From positions 620,001-684,000 of the forward strand of contig JAJNNC010000002.1 in the NCBI GenBank assembly GCA_021730635.1: a stretch of DNA of 64,000 nucleotides. Reading direction: 5' to 3'. This DNA comes from Catalimonadaceae bacterium JC749 (lineage in GTDB: Bacteria; Bacteroidota; Bacteroidia; Cytophagales; Cyclobacteriaceae). Shown here piece by piece: positions 43,871 through 53,680 of this stretch. Each line of letters begins with the position of its first letter. Position 1 is the stretch's first letter. Both the position numbers and the translations under genes were made by a program. Under the pieces are notes generated by a model, which was not told the origin of the DNA, made no database searches, and worked only from the letters and a program-made list of their open reading frames with translations.

Positions 43871-44671
43871 ATGCGAAAGTTGACAAATGCCGCGTGCCTG
43901 TATGGGTTATGGCTGCTACTTCCCTTTAGCTTTGCATATGCTCAGGAAGCAAGTAAACTGGTATGGTCCGATGAATTTGATTACGAAGGACTGCCGGATA
44001 CTTCCCGATGGAACTATGATGTAGGTGGTCATGGATTCGGCAATCATGAAAAGCAGTATTATACGGCTCAGGATCCTGACAATGCCATCGTGAAAGGAGG
44101 TTATCTGATTATTACAGCCCGAAAGGAAAATTACCAGGATAATCAGTATACGTCCGCCAAACTTACTACCCAGGGAAAAGGTGATTGGCAATATGGCAGG
44201 GTAGAGGTTAAAGCAAAGTTGCCATCCGGGCGAGGCACCTGGCCGGCTATCTGGATGTTGCCGAATGTGGAGCCCCTTCAATGGCCCGCTGATGGCGAGA
44301 TCGATATCATGGAAGAAGTAGGCTATGATCCGAATAATATTCATGGCACCATACACACCGAAGCCTACAACCATACCAAAGACACACAAAGAGGTAAGCA
44401 GATTCTGATCAAAGATGCACAGCAGGCTTTTCATGTATATGCCATTGAATGGACGCCGGAAGAGATTGCCTGGTTTATTGATGACAAAAAGTATCACACT
44501 TTTGCCAATGAACATACTGGCAAACATACCTGGCCTTTCGACAAACCTTTTTATCTGATCCTTAACATTGCCGTTGGGGGCGATTGGGGGGGTGCTCAGG
44601 GTATAGATGATTCTATATGGCCGCAGTCTATGGAAGTAGATTATGTGCGGGTATTCCAGCAGGAAGAATAG
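43871..44671 (+). CDS. Secreted GH16 family endo-beta-glucanase (laminarinase-type)
   Basis: This 266-residue protein starts at the ATG at 43871 (MRKLTNAACLYGLWLLL, signal to AYAQ). The GH16 jelly-roll carries the catalytic E-I-D-I-M-E motif with nucleophile E143 and acid/base E148 (DGEIDIMEEVGYD). Substrate-cleft aromatics are typical (WSDEFDYEGLPDTSRWNYD, GTWPAIWMLP, GGDWGGAQGIDDS). It is expected to cleave beta-1,3- or mixed beta-1,3/1,4-glucans such as laminarin. It is a single-domain enzyme without CBM or T9SS tail. It is not in a SusCD operon, but could supply oligosaccharides to one. Confidence 0.95.
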   Translation: MRKLTNAACLYGLWLLLPFSFAYAQEASKLVWSDEFDYEGLPDTSRWNYDVGGHGFGNHEKQYYTAQDPDNAIVKGGYLIITARKENYQDNQYTSAKLTTQGKGDWQYGRVEVKAKLPSGRGTWPAIWMLPNVEPLQWPADGEIDIMEEVGYDPNNIHGTIHTEAYNHTKDTQRGKQILIKDAQQAFHVYAIEWTPEEIAWFIDDKKYHTFANEHTGKHTWPFDKPFYLILNIAVGGDWGGAQGIDDSIWPQSMEVDYVRVFQQEE

Positions 44672-44855
44672 AAGCGCATCATCTCATCTCTGTGCAGGTT
44701 GGCTGTTTGAACCCTTTCCGGTCTCACAGAATATGCAAACATGATAATTTTTGTGATTATTATAACAATTTTTACAATGTATTTTATTAATTGTTTTAGA
44801 AAATAACAAAAATCATATTTTTTATTCATTTGTGTAAAATTTTATGTTTTACTAA

Positions 44856-45482
44856 ATGAATATGATTGTGAAAAAACTATTACCTCTTTTTATTATCCTC
44901 ATTACAATGACCCATGCAATGGCTCAGAATAATGAATTTAAGTCAACGGCTAGTATGAATGTTGGTTTTAGCCTGGTAGGTTCTTTGTTTAACATAGCTG
45001 ACAATTACAGCAACAGCACAGAAGTCAGCAGTTATGCTTTGCCTGCCTTTCAATTTAACTATGATCGCGGTTTACAAAAGTGGTTCAGTTTAGGCGCAGC
45101 CGTTTCTTATCAGGCAATGGGCTTAAGCTACAAAAATTATGAATATCAGGAAGGTGGTAGTACTGTTTCTGAAGATTTCAAAACTACATTCTCCCGTCTG
45201 AATGTAGGCATCAGACCTTTGTTCCACTATGGTAATATCAACAGAATTGATATGTATTCAGGTTTGCGGATCGGTTTGACCAACTGGTCTGTCAATACTG
45301 ATACCAGTGACCCTTCTTATGATCCAGAAAATGATATTTCATTTGGAGAAGGTACTAACTTTTCCGCTCAGGTAATTCTGTATGGACTACGGGGTTATTT
45401 TACCGATAATATTGGTGCTAACTTTGAACTGGCTATCGGTGCACCTCACTTCTTCTCTATGGGATTGAATTACCGCTGGTAA
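44856..45482 (+). CDS. Outer-membrane beta-barrel protein
   Basis: This 208-residue protein has a signal peptide (to about HAMAQ, 24). The mature part has alternating amphipathic strands with glycines and aromatics (SMNVGFSLVGSLFN, FQFNYDRGLQKWFSLGAAVS, RIDMYSGLRIGLTNWSVN). It ends in an aromatic-terminated strand (FSMGLNYRW), as outer-membrane barrels do. It probably has 8-10 strands. There is no specific family. A strong terminator lies 31 nt after the stop. Confidence 0.85.
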   Translation: MNMIVKKLLPLFIILITMTHAMAQNNEFKSTASMNVGFSLVGSLFNIADNYSNSTEVSSYALPAFQFNYDRGLQKWFSLGAAVSYQAMGLSYKNYEYQEGGSTVSEDFKTTFSRLNVGIRPLFHYGNINRIDMYSGLRIGLTNWSVNTDTSDPSYDPENDISFGEGTNFSAQVILYGLRGYFTDNIGANFELAIGAPHFFSMGLNYRW

Positions 45483-45512
45483 TATTACCGTATACTTTTC
45501 CATCAATAGTAT

Positions 45513-45564
45513 AGGCTTCCAGTGATAAGAACCATTGTTTCTTATGGCTGGAAGCCTTTCTTTT
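45513..45564 (+). terminator. Rho-independent terminator
   Basis: A two-part stem: AGGCTTCCAG (45513-45522) pairs exactly with CTGGAAGCCT (45548-45557), and inside it ATAAGAA pairs with TTCTTAT around a 7-nt loop. TTTCTTTT follows. It ends the outer-membrane-barrel gene. Confidence 0.92.
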
Positions 45565-45641
45565 GTGATCCTAAGGCTTTCAGGCTGTAAGGTGAACAAA
45601 AATGTGCCGATTACGCTTATATATTTTTATAATATAATCAG

Positions 45642-45941
45642 ATGAACAAGCCTTCCATTAAGATAGAAAATAATCCGGCTCAGCGCCGTTTTGAAGCAAA
45701 AATCGGTGATGATATTGCCTCGGTAGAATATATTCTGGGAAAAGATTATATCGTTTTTGCACACACCGAAGTACCCCAGGCCTTTGAGGGAAAAGGAATT
45801 GCTTCTCAGCTGGCCCAAACAGCCTTAGAGTATGCCAAGGATCACCAGTTAGAGGTGATGCCACTCTGTCCTTATTTTGCCGCCTATATGAGAAGACATC
45901 CGGAGTACCAATCCCTGTTGAGAAAAGGATTTCACGTCTGA
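45642..45941 (+). CDS. Small GNAT-family N-acetyltransferase (YjdJ type)
   Basis: This 99-residue protein has the short GCN5-related fold: VEYILGKDYIVFAHTEVPQA, then the acetyl-CoA loop FEGKGIASQLAQTALEYAK, and the terminal MPLCPYFAAYMRRHPEYQ. These single-domain GNATs (YjdJ type) are common and have an unknown substrate. It is cytoplasmic. It ends 7 nt before the stop of the convergent barrel gene. Confidence 0.92.
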   Translation: MNKPSIKIENNPAQRRFEAKIGDDIASVEYILGKDYIVFAHTEVPQAFEGKGIASQLAQTALEYAKDHQLEVMPLCPYFAAYMRRHPEYQSLLRKGFHV

Positions 45942-45948
45942 CAAACAC

Positions 45949-46533
45949 TTAGAAAACCAGTCCGGCAGAAATACTTAGCACATGGTTATTACCGTCCGCC
46001 AATTTGAACACCGGCGTGATCCCCGCTTCATAATTGAAATCGATGGTAACAATAGCCAGGTCAATGCCTAATCCGCCATTGAAGCCAAAACCAAAAGTTT
46101 TAAAATCACTTTTTTCAATTCCCAGGTTATTATCTTCCACGCTCAGCGTCGCGGTAGGTGTAATACCCGCATTCAAACGGACCTTTAAAATGCCATCGGT
46201 GCCTGTCAGGTAAAATCCTCCGTTTAAAGGGACCTTCAAACTATGAACAGAAATAATATCCTCTATTTCTGCATTATTGCCATCATCATTTAACAGCAAA
46301 CGTCCGCCCACATTATAATAATGAAGACCGGGTTGCCAGAAAAACCAACCATCTCCTAAACGCGCATCTGCTCCTGCATGAAAACCTACCCGAATACCAT
46401 CTGAGTCTATGATGTCTTCTTTTTCAGTGGTAATAGTGGAAAGGTTAATCCCTACTTTAGGATTGATCCTTAGCTGTGCATAGGTATGGATCGCAAATAA
46501 TGAAAGAGAAAAAAACAAAATCAGCTTTTTCAT
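45949..46533 (-). CDS. Outer-membrane beta-barrel protein (PorT-like family)
   Basis: This 194-residue protein is read from the ATG at 46533 (MKKLILFFSLSLFAIHTYAQ, classical signal); an in-frame upstream ATG at 46581 would place 16 extra residues before it. Strands: INPKVGINLSTITTE, VGFHAGADARLGDGWFFWQP, LKVPLNGGFYLT, FGFGFNGGLGIDLAIVTIDF, ending LSISAGLVF. The pattern matches the OMP_b-brl_2 / PorT-type barrels of Bacteroidota. Function is unknown. Confidence 0.85.
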   Translation of the reverse strand: MKKLILFFSLSLFAIHTYAQLRINPKVGINLSTITTEKEDIIDSDGIRVGFHAGADARLGDGWFFWQPGLHYYNVGGRLLLNDDGNNAEIEDIISVHSLKVPLNGGFYLTGTDGILKVRLNAGITPTATLSVEDNNLGIEKSDFKTFGFGFNGGLGIDLAIVTIDFNYEAGITPVFKLADGNNHVLSISAGLVF

Positions 46534-46754
46534 AACAAAAATGAAAGAATGTATATCAATTAAGTACAATAAAATAACCATATTATTTGGTCATTTGTTT
46601 GCGAGGCATCAGCATTCTCCGGTAGACAGTTTTCTGACAAGAGATATTTGAAAGGTAGAAGACGACCAGCCAAACAACTTCAGGGCTTGTGGGTTCTGAA
46701 AAAGTATGTGATTTGTTTTGGTACTTATTTTTCAGGCATTAAAATTTTTTGATT

Positions 46755-47009
46755 ATGGCTAAGAATCACGGTCCCCAGATTAAAGATGACAAGGCTTATG
46801 AGGATCTTCGTAAGCAGGGATACAGCAAGGAAAAGTCAGCTCGTATTGCGAACTCCGATCACCATGAGACAGGCAAGAAAGGTGGAAAAAGCAAGCCCTA
46901 TGAAGACAGAACCAAGGAAGAGCTTTCCCAAAAAGCCAAGGAAGTGGGTATTGAAGGCTACAGCAGTATGAGCAAACAGCAATTGATAGACGCTTTGAGA
47001 AATCATTAA
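46755..47009 (+). CDS. Small basic protein with Rho-N-like C-terminal domain
   Basis: This 84-residue cytoplasmic protein is read from the ATG at 46755 (MAKNHGPQIKDDKAYEDLRK). The N-terminal 45 residues match the DUF7218-type plasmid-stabilisation-like family of Bacteroidota and proteobacteria (GYSKEKSARIANSD, KKGGKSKPYED). The C-terminal part is a Rho-termination-factor N-terminal-like helix-extended loop (RTKEELSQKAKEVGIEGYSS, MSKQQLIDALRNH), a nucleic-acid-binding fold. It is probably stress-linked. The actual role is unknown. Confidence 0.8.
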   Translation: MAKNHGPQIKDDKAYEDLRKQGYSKEKSARIANSDHHETGKKGGKSKPYEDRTKEELSQKAKEVGIEGYSSMSKQQLIDALRNH

Positions 47010-47132
47010 AAAAGTAAAGCGTAGAAAATCATTTGATGGATTGCATTGAAAACTAAGTTTTAGGATAAGGGAGGTTTTTCACTTCCCTTTTTTCATGTAT
47101 ATTCGGTGCTTTTGAAAAAATATTTTGCTGCT

Positions 47133-48647
47133 ATGAGAAAAAATCTGGTAATGCTTAGCCTGTTGTGGGTAATTGCATGTTGGATACAGCCGGACCTATA
47201 TGCTCAAAAAACGGAAGAACCAAAAAAAGAAAGCCCGGAAGATCCGCCCCTATCCGTTACACAACACCAGGTAGTAGCCAATGGACAAACAATTTCCTAC
47301 ACCGCCACCACAGGGTATCTGATGTTGAGGAAAGAAAACAACAAGCCCCGGGCCAAAGTATTTTTTATCGCTTATACAAGGGAGGGTGTCAGTGACCCGT
47401 CGCAGCGTCCCCTTACCTTTTCCTTCAACGGCGGGCCTGGTTCTTCTTCCGTATGGTTGCATATGGGGGCTTTAGGGCCCAAACGCATTATGATGACGGA
47501 TCAGGGAGAGCCTCTGCCACCTCCTTACGAGGTAGTAGACAACGAATATACCTGGCTGGACAAAACCGATCTGGTGTTTATTGATCCGGTAGAAACAGGC
47601 TACAGTCGTCCGGCCGAAGGGGTAGACAAAAAAGAGTTTACGGGTTACGAAGAAGACATAGAAAGTGTAGGTGAGTTTATCCGCCTCTATACCTCCCGCT
47701 ACGAGCGGTGGCTCTCCCCCAAGTTTCTGGCCGGAGAAAGTTACGGTACCACCCGTGCGGCCGGTCTTTCCGGTTATTTGCAGGATCGCCATGGGTTGTA
47801 TCTCAACGGTATCATGCTCATTTCTTCTATCTTAAATTTTCAGACAGCCCGTTTCACGCCAGGTAATGATTTACCCTATATTCTTTTTTTACCCACCTAT
47901 GCGGCCATTGCGCATTATCACCAGCAATTACCCTCACAGCGGCCTGACCTGGATGCTTTCTTACAGGAAGTGGAAGCTTTTGCCTTAGGGGATTATGCCA
48001 CCGCACTGATGTTGGGTGATAGCCTGCCGGAGAATAAAAGAAATGAAATCATCAGCCATTTACACCAGTATACGGGTTTGTCGGAAGCATATTTGCGAAA
48101 AACCAACTACCGGATTGAGATTGGGCGTTTCACGAAAGAACTGATGCGGGAAGAAGGAAAAACGGTAGGTCGGCTAGATGGCCGGTTTACCGGTTTGGAT
48201 TATGATGAAGCCGGAGAGAATTTTGAGTTTGATCCCAGCTATAACAAAGCCATTTATGGACCTTATACAGCGGCTATCAATCATTATCTTCGCGCTGACC
48301 TGAAGTATGAAAGTGACCTGGCCTACGAGATACTGACCAGCAGGGTCCGGCCCTGGAATTATAGCAATGTACAAAACGAGTATCTCAATGTGGCAGAGAC
48401 TTTAAGAAATGCCATGGCTAAAAACCCATTTTTGAAGGTACATGTCTTCAACGGGTACTATGACCTGGCTACTCCCTATTTTGCGACAGAGTATACGTTT
48501 AGTCATATGATGCTGGACGAAAGCCTGAAAGACAATGTGAGTATGTCGTATTATGAGTCAGGCCATATGATGTATATCCACAAACCTTCTTTACAAATAA
48601 TGAAGCAGCAGGTGGATACCTTTTTTGACAATGCCCTGCCCCAATAA
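47133..48647 (+). CDS. Secreted S10 serine carboxypeptidase
   Basis: This 504-residue protein is read from the ATG at 47133 (signal to about AQKTEE, 25); an upstream GTG at 47106 gives nine extra residues. The S10 family core includes TFSFNGGPGSSSVWLHMGAL. The catalytic triad is S203 (LAGESYGTTR), D444 (FNGYYDLATP) and H478 (YYESGHMMY). FIDPVETGYSRP matches the substrate-pocket loop. The enzyme removes C-terminal residues from peptides at acid pH in known members. A terminator lies 24 nt after the stop. Confidence 0.94.
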   Translation: MRKNLVMLSLLWVIACWIQPDLYAQKTEEPKKESPEDPPLSVTQHQVVANGQTISYTATTGYLMLRKENNKPRAKVFFIAYTREGVSDPSQRPLTFSFNGGPGSSSVWLHMGALGPKRIMMTDQGEPLPPPYEVVDNEYTWLDKTDLVFIDPVETGYSRPAEGVDKKEFTGYEEDIESVGEFIRLYTSRYERWLSPKFLAGESYGTTRAAGLSGYLQDRHGLYLNGIMLISSILNFQTARFTPGNDLPYILFLPTYAAIAHYHQQLPSQRPDLDAFLQEVEAFALGDYATALMLGDSLPENKRNEIISHLHQYTGLSEAYLRKTNYRIEIGRFTKELMREEGKTVGRLDGRFTGLDYDEAGENFEFDPSYNKAIYGPYTAAINHYLRADLKYESDLAYEILTSRVRPWNYSNVQNEYLNVAETLRNAMAKNPFLKVHVFNGYYDLATPYFATEYTFSHMMLDESLKDNVSMSYYESGHMMYIHKPSLQIMKQQVDTFFDNALPQ

Positions 48648-48670
48648 AAATAGGTGTAATCATTTTTTCA

Positions 48671-48702
48671 CCTGCCAGGAAATTTTCTGGCGGGTTTTTT
48701 TA
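48671..48702 (+). terminator. Rho-independent terminator
   Basis: CCTGCCAG (48671-48678) pairs with CTGGCGGG (48687-48694) with one G-T wobble, loop of 8 nt, followed by TTTTTTT. It closes the S10 peptidase gene. Confidence 0.88.
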
Positions 48703-48958
48703 TGTCACTTCCTGAAAGGCATAGGCGCTGAGTAGGAAAAACTTATCATGAATGAAATCCTAAACCATCTCCCGGCTTTGGCCGAACCTGTAGAGATTAT
48801 TGAGATAAAATTTTACTTTTCGTAAAGACTATAAAGTCAAATTTTAATATCAAAAAAATAGAAATGAGCCAGATGGTAGCATGTAATAATGGTTAAATGT
48901 TCAATAAAAGCCATTTCTTTCCATTGGCAGACAATTTTGGCAATTCACAATCTTAACT

Positions 48959-48988
48959 TTTGAATATTTCAATTAATGATTAACTTTA
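48959..48988 (+). promoter_or_regulatory. Candidate promoter of the second susCD operon
   Basis: TTTG (48959-48962), an 18-nt spacer, then TAACTTTA (48981-48988), one mismatch from TAnnTTTG. Spacing fits. The predicted start is about 215 nt before the susC ATG. Confidence 0.35.
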
Positions 48989-49207
48989 AGCGGTATTTTT
49001 ATAGATAAGAATCAAACGAAAAGATTGATTGATTGATGGATAAGGATTCTTGATTATTGTATTGTTTGCCATTGCTGACCCTCTCTTGCTGGGAGTAATC
49101 TCCAGAGAAAACCTTTTATCAATTCATATAGCTTACTGGAAAATCTGAGGGTTTTCCCGGTAAGGCATGTGTAAATAGAGTAAAACAAATTTATCAACAG
49201 TTAATCA

Positions 49208-52111
49208 ATGTCTATGAGAATTAATTTTACGAATTGCGTATCACACTGCACCCGATTACTTTTTTGGGTCGCGTGTGGTTTTCTCACGCTGAATGTAACG
49301 CAGGTCTATGCCCAGGGCCAGACCATATCAGGAAAAGTAACTTCAGCCGAGAGCGGAGAACCTCTACCTGGGGTCAACGTAATTGTGAAGGGTACCACTA
49401 CTGGTACTGTCACAGATGTGGACGGAAATTACCGTCTGAATGTGCCTGCTGATGCTGATATACTGTCTTATACCTTCATTGGTTTAAAAGCGAAAGAAGC
49501 GGCCATAGAAGGCAGGTCGGTCATTGATGTTGTAATGGAATCCGATGTTACTGAGTTGAGTGAAATTGTAGTCACAGGTCAGGGCTCAGGGATCAGCAAA
49601 AAGAGATTAGCCACTACAGTAGACGTAGTTTCCTCAGAGGATCTGGCCAACACACCCATGGTCCGGATAGACCAGGTATTGCAGTCAAAGTTACCAAATA
49701 CACAAATTCAGCTTTCTTCCGGTCAGCCCGGTACGACGTCTATTATCCGCACCAGGGGTATTGCTTCTGCCCTGGTCTCAACAACACCTATTATTTATGT
49801 AGATGGTGTCAGGGTAGACAATTTAAATACGGCTTCTGCTTTATCCAACGATACCGGTGGAGCCCAGAGTAGTACGTTAGCCGATCTACCTATTGAGAAT
49901 ATCGAAAGAGTAGAATTTGTAAAAGGAGGGGCGGCCACTACTTTGTATGGTGCAGATGCTGCTAATGGGGTGATTCAAATTTTTACTAAAAAAGGTCAGG
50001 CTGGGGCAGCCAGGGTTACCTTTGAAACCCAAATGGGAGCTATTGAAGGTACATCAGATTATTTCAAATTTGATCAGACAGGTGAATTGGCTTTTCGAAC
50101 TGGCTTTTTGCAGAGCCATCGGATAGGTGTCAATGGTGGTAATGAAAATGTTACCTACACCTTTTCAGGAAATATTTACAACGATAATGGTTTTCAGGAA
50201 GCCATCGACAATACCCGTTTCAGCTTGCGTAACTCTATCAACGCACAATTGAGTCCGAAATTCAATTATTTTGGTTCTTTAGGTTTCACCAATAACCAGT
50301 TTACCCGCTTGCCCAATGCTAATAACTCCCGGGATGTGTATTATGGCGTAGATCAGGGCGGTTTTGGAGATCCTAATGAGTGGGATGAAAATCCTGAAAA
50401 TCGGGAAGAAGCCATTAGAGTTCAGGAAGCTACTTCTGACTTATATGATCTGACGGAAGCTGTATCCAGATTTACTACCTCTCATAATTTTACTTACAAC
50501 CCTATTGAAGAAGTTACCATCAAAGCGGTCATTGGGTTAGACTCTCGTAACAGTCGTACACAGGAGATACTGACCAATGCTTATCAGATCGCCATCGGTG
50601 AAGTTCCGGAAGGTACTGTTGATCAAGGCACCATTGACAACTACACTCGAAACTTTCTGTCTACTACTGGAAGTCTGACAGCGCAGTATGAAGCGAGTCT
50701 GAACGACTTCTCTTTTATCACCGTGGTGGGAGGCCAGTTTTTCAGAAATGATGACAGACAAATCAATGCGGCTGCTTCCAATGTGGTAGAAGGATCACAG
50801 TCCATCAACAATGCGGCTGATAACACGGCAGAAGATTTTATTTATACGGTGACTAACTATGGCTATTTTGCGAAAGAGAATATAGGATTTCTGGACCGCT
50901 ATTTCGTGGATTTTGGCTTCCGGATAGATTATAATACAGGATTTGGCAGTAATGTAGGAGGTCAGTTTTTCCCCAGTGTAGGGGCATCCTATGTGCTTTC
51001 AGATGAGCCTTTCTTTACCAATGCCATTCCTACCAGTGTGATTTCCACCTTAAAACTTAGGGCTACTTATGGTGAGGCGGGCAACTTCCCACCCCCTTTT
51101 GCACGCGATCCTCAAATCAATGCCAACCCCTACCTGGGTGGGACTGCTTTCCAGCCTGGTCAGCCGGGTGATCCTAACCTAAAGCCTGAACGCGTACAGA
51201 CGTTGGAATTTGGTGGTGATCTTAGCCTATTGGATGACCGTATCGGTGTAGGCATTACTTATTATGACCAAAAGACAACGGATGCCTTGTTTACTGCGCC
51301 GTATGCCCCCTCCACAGGGGATGAGAACCAAACCAGAAACCTGGGAGAAATCTCTAACAAAGGATTTGAAATCTCAACCAATTTTCTGGTGCTGAACTCT
51401 GAGAGTTGGACCATGAATATTGGAGCTTCTATCAACACTGTAGAAAATGAAGTACTCAGCACCGGAGGAGCCCCAGAGTTTAACCTGGGTGGGTTTTTAT
51501 TCCTGGGTCCATTTGTCAAAGAAGGATTACCCGTGGGTTACCTGAGAGGAAGCAAGCCTACTTTTGGCCCCAATGGAGAATTGGCATCAGTAGAAGAGAA
51601 CGCAAATCTGGGAAATCCAATACCCAAAGGGTTTGGGAACCTGTCATTGAATGCTACTTATAAGAACAGACTCAGCTTGTATATAGGGGGCGACTATCAA
51701 TACGGTAGCCAGTCTGTCAATGTCAATGAAGTACTACGTTTCTTTAATGGAGTAGCCGACGATAGGGTACCAGAAGCCTCTTCTGACCCAAATCAGTTCT
51801 TTAATTTGGCTGGTGTTTGGATTGAAGATGCAGATTTTTTGAAGATCAGGAATATTACCTTGACCTACACCCTTCCGTCGCAGATTCTGGAAAATGTTTT
51901 CAGTAACATCAGTGTGTCGTTCTCAGCCTTGAATCCTTTGAATTTTTATTCAGCTACTAATTTCGATCCTGAGATCACAGGTTCTGGTGCCCGTGCTACC
52001 TTACCCGGTACCAATACGAGTGCGCAAAACCTGGTCAATATTGGTGCGTTTGGCTATGGTACTTTTTCACAGCCAAGACAATATCTGGGCACTTTAAAAC
52101 TGACATTTTAA
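49208..52111 (+). CDS. SusC/RagA family TonB-dependent outer-membrane transporter
   Basis: This 967-residue protein has a signal peptide (about residues 1-35, QVYAQ). A CarboxypepD_reg-like domain (38-112: SGKVTSAESGEPLPGVNVIV, GTVTDVDGNYRL) is followed by the SusC hallmark ELSEIVVTGQGSG (116-128), the plug (TTPIIYVDGVRVDN, TLYGADAANGVIQIFTKK) and a barrel ending GTLKLTF. The closing barrel is typical. It is coupled with SusD 30 nt downstream. No glycan-active enzymes are adjacent, so this is an isolated importer of unknown substrate, possibly peptide or glycan. Confidence 0.97.
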   Translation: MSMRINFTNCVSHCTRLLFWVACGFLTLNVTQVYAQGQTISGKVTSAESGEPLPGVNVIVKGTTTGTVTDVDGNYRLNVPADADILSYTFIGLKAKEAAIEGRSVIDVVMESDVTELSEIVVTGQGSGISKKRLATTVDVVSSEDLANTPMVRIDQVLQSKLPNTQIQLSSGQPGTTSIIRTRGIASALVSTTPIIYVDGVRVDNLNTASALSNDTGGAQSSTLADLPIENIERVEFVKGGAATTLYGADAANGVIQIFTKKGQAGAARVTFETQMGAIEGTSDYFKFDQTGELAFRTGFLQSHRIGVNGGNENVTYTFSGNIYNDNGFQEAIDNTRFSLRNSINAQLSPKFNYFGSLGFTNNQFTRLPNANNSRDVYYGVDQGGFGDPNEWDENPENREEAIRVQEATSDLYDLTEAVSRFTTSHNFTYNPIEEVTIKAVIGLDSRNSRTQEILTNAYQIAIGEVPEGTVDQGTIDNYTRNFLSTTGSLTAQYEASLNDFSFITVVGGQFFRNDDRQINAAASNVVEGSQSINNAADNTAEDFIYTVTNYGYFAKENIGFLDRYFVDFGFRIDYNTGFGSNVGGQFFPSVGASYVLSDEPFFTNAIPTSVISTLKLRATYGEAGNFPPPFARDPQINANPYLGGTAFQPGQPGDPNLKPERVQTLEFGGDLSLLDDRIGVGITYYDQKTTDALFTAPYAPSTGDENQTRNLGEISNKGFEISTNFLVLNSESWTMNIGASINTVENEVLSTGGAPEFNLGGFLFLGPFVKEGLPVGYLRGSKPTFGPNGELASVEENANLGNPIPKGFGNLSLNATYKNRLSLYIGGDYQYGSQSVNVNEVLRFFNGVADDRVPEASSDPNQFFNLAGVWIEDADFLKIRNITLTYTLPSQILENVFSNISVSFSALNPLNFYSATNFDPEITGSGARATLPGTNTSAQNLVNIGAFGYGTFSQPRQYLGTLKLTF

Positions 52112-52141
52112 TTATCTGACATTTTATCAAGGATAAATACC

Positions 52142-53566
52142 ATGAAAAAATTATTGATCGCCATATATTTCCTGAGTGTATGCTTTTTACCCACAGCCTG
52201 TGATTTTCTGAACCCTACCGAAGTGATAAACCCTAATCTGACAGATCAGTCCGTTATTGGTACCGTAGGCTCTGCAGAACGATGGGTGATAGGGTTACAA
52301 AGGCAAAATGCACTCGTCTATAACGGAATTGTAGATATTGCGGAATTAGGGTCTGACAATTATGTGAATACGGAGACCTTTTTCAACCAACAATTTGATG
52401 GTCTTACCATCTCTTATCAGGACCCTGATGTCAATACTGCGCAATTTACCATCGCTGACCTGCGGCAGTCGGCTGCTTTTGGTATTGAAGAAGTTTTTCC
52501 GGCAGATGCTTCCGCAGAAGTTACCGACCAGGCAGAAATGTATTTTTACAGAGGTTGGGCCAAATTGCTGTCCGGAGAGTTGTTCCGAAGATTACCTCTG
52601 GAACCTGATGGTCCTGCCGTACCTTCTGTAGATCATTTGCAAAGTGCCATAACAGATTTCCAGCAGGCTGATCAGTTAGTACCTGGAAATGCAAGTTATC
52701 AGTTAGCTTTAGCCAGGGTCTATTATGATCTGGGAAATGCAGCGGAAGCCAGCCAACACGCACAAGCTGCCATCAATATCGATCCTGAATTTTTACGATC
52801 TGTAGAATATGATGCCCTCAACGCCCCTACCAGCGACATGCAGGATGCCTTGTTTGATAGAGGTAGTTTTGATGACTTACAACCATTACCCAGGCTGGAC
52901 TTTCTGGATCCCAAATACTATGGGCGCAGTGCCAGTGAAGAAAGTCCTATTTATTTTCAGAAAATAGAAGAAGCGCATTTGATTATTGCCGAAGCCCAAC
53001 TGGCTGCGGGTCAGTTAGCCGAAGCGCAAGCCACTATGAAAAATATTGTAGCATTGGTGCAAACCAGACCCTTGGAAAGTTTCTCCGATGCTGCTGAAGA
53101 CAGGACAGATGACAATCCAAGTTCTCGTCCGGATTCTACCATCGTAGAAGTACGGGCAAGTCCGCAGGACCCTTTCAGAGCAGGCTTAGTGCTTAATCGG
53201 CAGGGGGGAGAGGTATCTGTGCCGGTAGTCTCAGGAACATCGGTCACAGCAGCTTATATAGATACTCAAAATACGCTGGAAGGATTACTGGAAACTTTGT
53301 ACCTGATGCGACAAGAGATCTTTATTGCAGAAGGAAGAAGGTTTATTGACTTAGGTATTAAAATGCCAGTATCTGAAACGGAGCTGCTGGCTAACAGTGA
53401 TATTCAGCAAGGAGAGGATATACAAGCACTTATCCCCACCTTCCTGCCTACCGATATGGATGCGATAGAATTTACACCTGGTTCTACCCAAGCTACTATT
53501 AAATACAATCTCAACAGAATTTTAGTGGAAAATAGAGCGTCAGCAGAGGTAGTACCCTTTTTCTGA
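52142..53566 (+). CDS. SusD/RagB family outer-membrane lipoprotein
   Basis: This is a 474-residue lipoprotein (signal to LPTAC). SusD-type features: an early NPNLTDQSVIG segment, TPR-like units (YFYRGWAKLLSGELFRRLPL, NASYQLALARVYYDLGNAAE), and a C-terminal AQLAAGQLAEAQATM and RQEIFIAEGRRFIDLGI. It binds ligand at the surface for the preceding SusC. The gene ends 21 nt before a strong terminator, so this operon is susC-susD only. Confidence 0.93.
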   Translation: MKKLLIAIYFLSVCFLPTACDFLNPTEVINPNLTDQSVIGTVGSAERWVIGLQRQNALVYNGIVDIAELGSDNYVNTETFFNQQFDGLTISYQDPDVNTAQFTIADLRQSAAFGIEEVFPADASAEVTDQAEMYFYRGWAKLLSGELFRRLPLEPDGPAVPSVDHLQSAITDFQQADQLVPGNASYQLALARVYYDLGNAAEASQHAQAAINIDPEFLRSVEYDALNAPTSDMQDALFDRGSFDDLQPLPRLDFLDPKYYGRSASEESPIYFQKIEEAHLIIAEAQLAAGQLAEAQATMKNIVALVQTRPLESFSDAAEDRTDDNPSSRPDSTIVEVRASPQDPFRAGLVLNRQGGEVSVPVVSGTSVTAAYIDTQNTLEGLLETLYLMRQEIFIAEGRRFIDLGIKMPVSETELLANSDIQQGEDIQALIPTFLPTDMDAIEFTPGSTQATIKYNLNRILVENRASAEVVPFF

Positions 53567-53586
53567 TGTATACATTTATTTATATA

Positions 53587-53625
53587 AAAAGCACAGGTGG
53601 CAACGCTTGTGCTTTTCTATTTTGA
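53587..53625. terminator. Bidirectional rho-independent terminator
   Basis: AAAAGCACA (53587-53595) pairs with TGTGCTTTT (53608-53616); inner pairs extend it with wobbles up to a GCAA tetraloop (53600-53603). A TCTATTTT run follows on the plus strand and TTTTTATAT on the minus strand. It sits between susD and the convergent Uma2-type gene. Confidence 0.88.
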
Positions 53626-53680
53626 CTACTATTCATAGCGATAGCCTGGAATTAAATTACAATATTTTGATGCATCACAG

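Larger units (their letters stand above)
48648..49207. other. Long intergenic leader upstream of second susCD
   Basis: This 560-nt AT-rich region contains a terminator at its start (48671) and a candidate promoter (48959-48988), leaving about 215 nt of untranslated leader before susC. No ORF with a convincing start is seen. Confidence 0.5.

Noticed and set aside
44745-44775. TGATAAT...ATTATTA near 44745 as a second Fur-type box
   Set aside because: The spacing between the half-sites is too wide and the arms are not exact complements.
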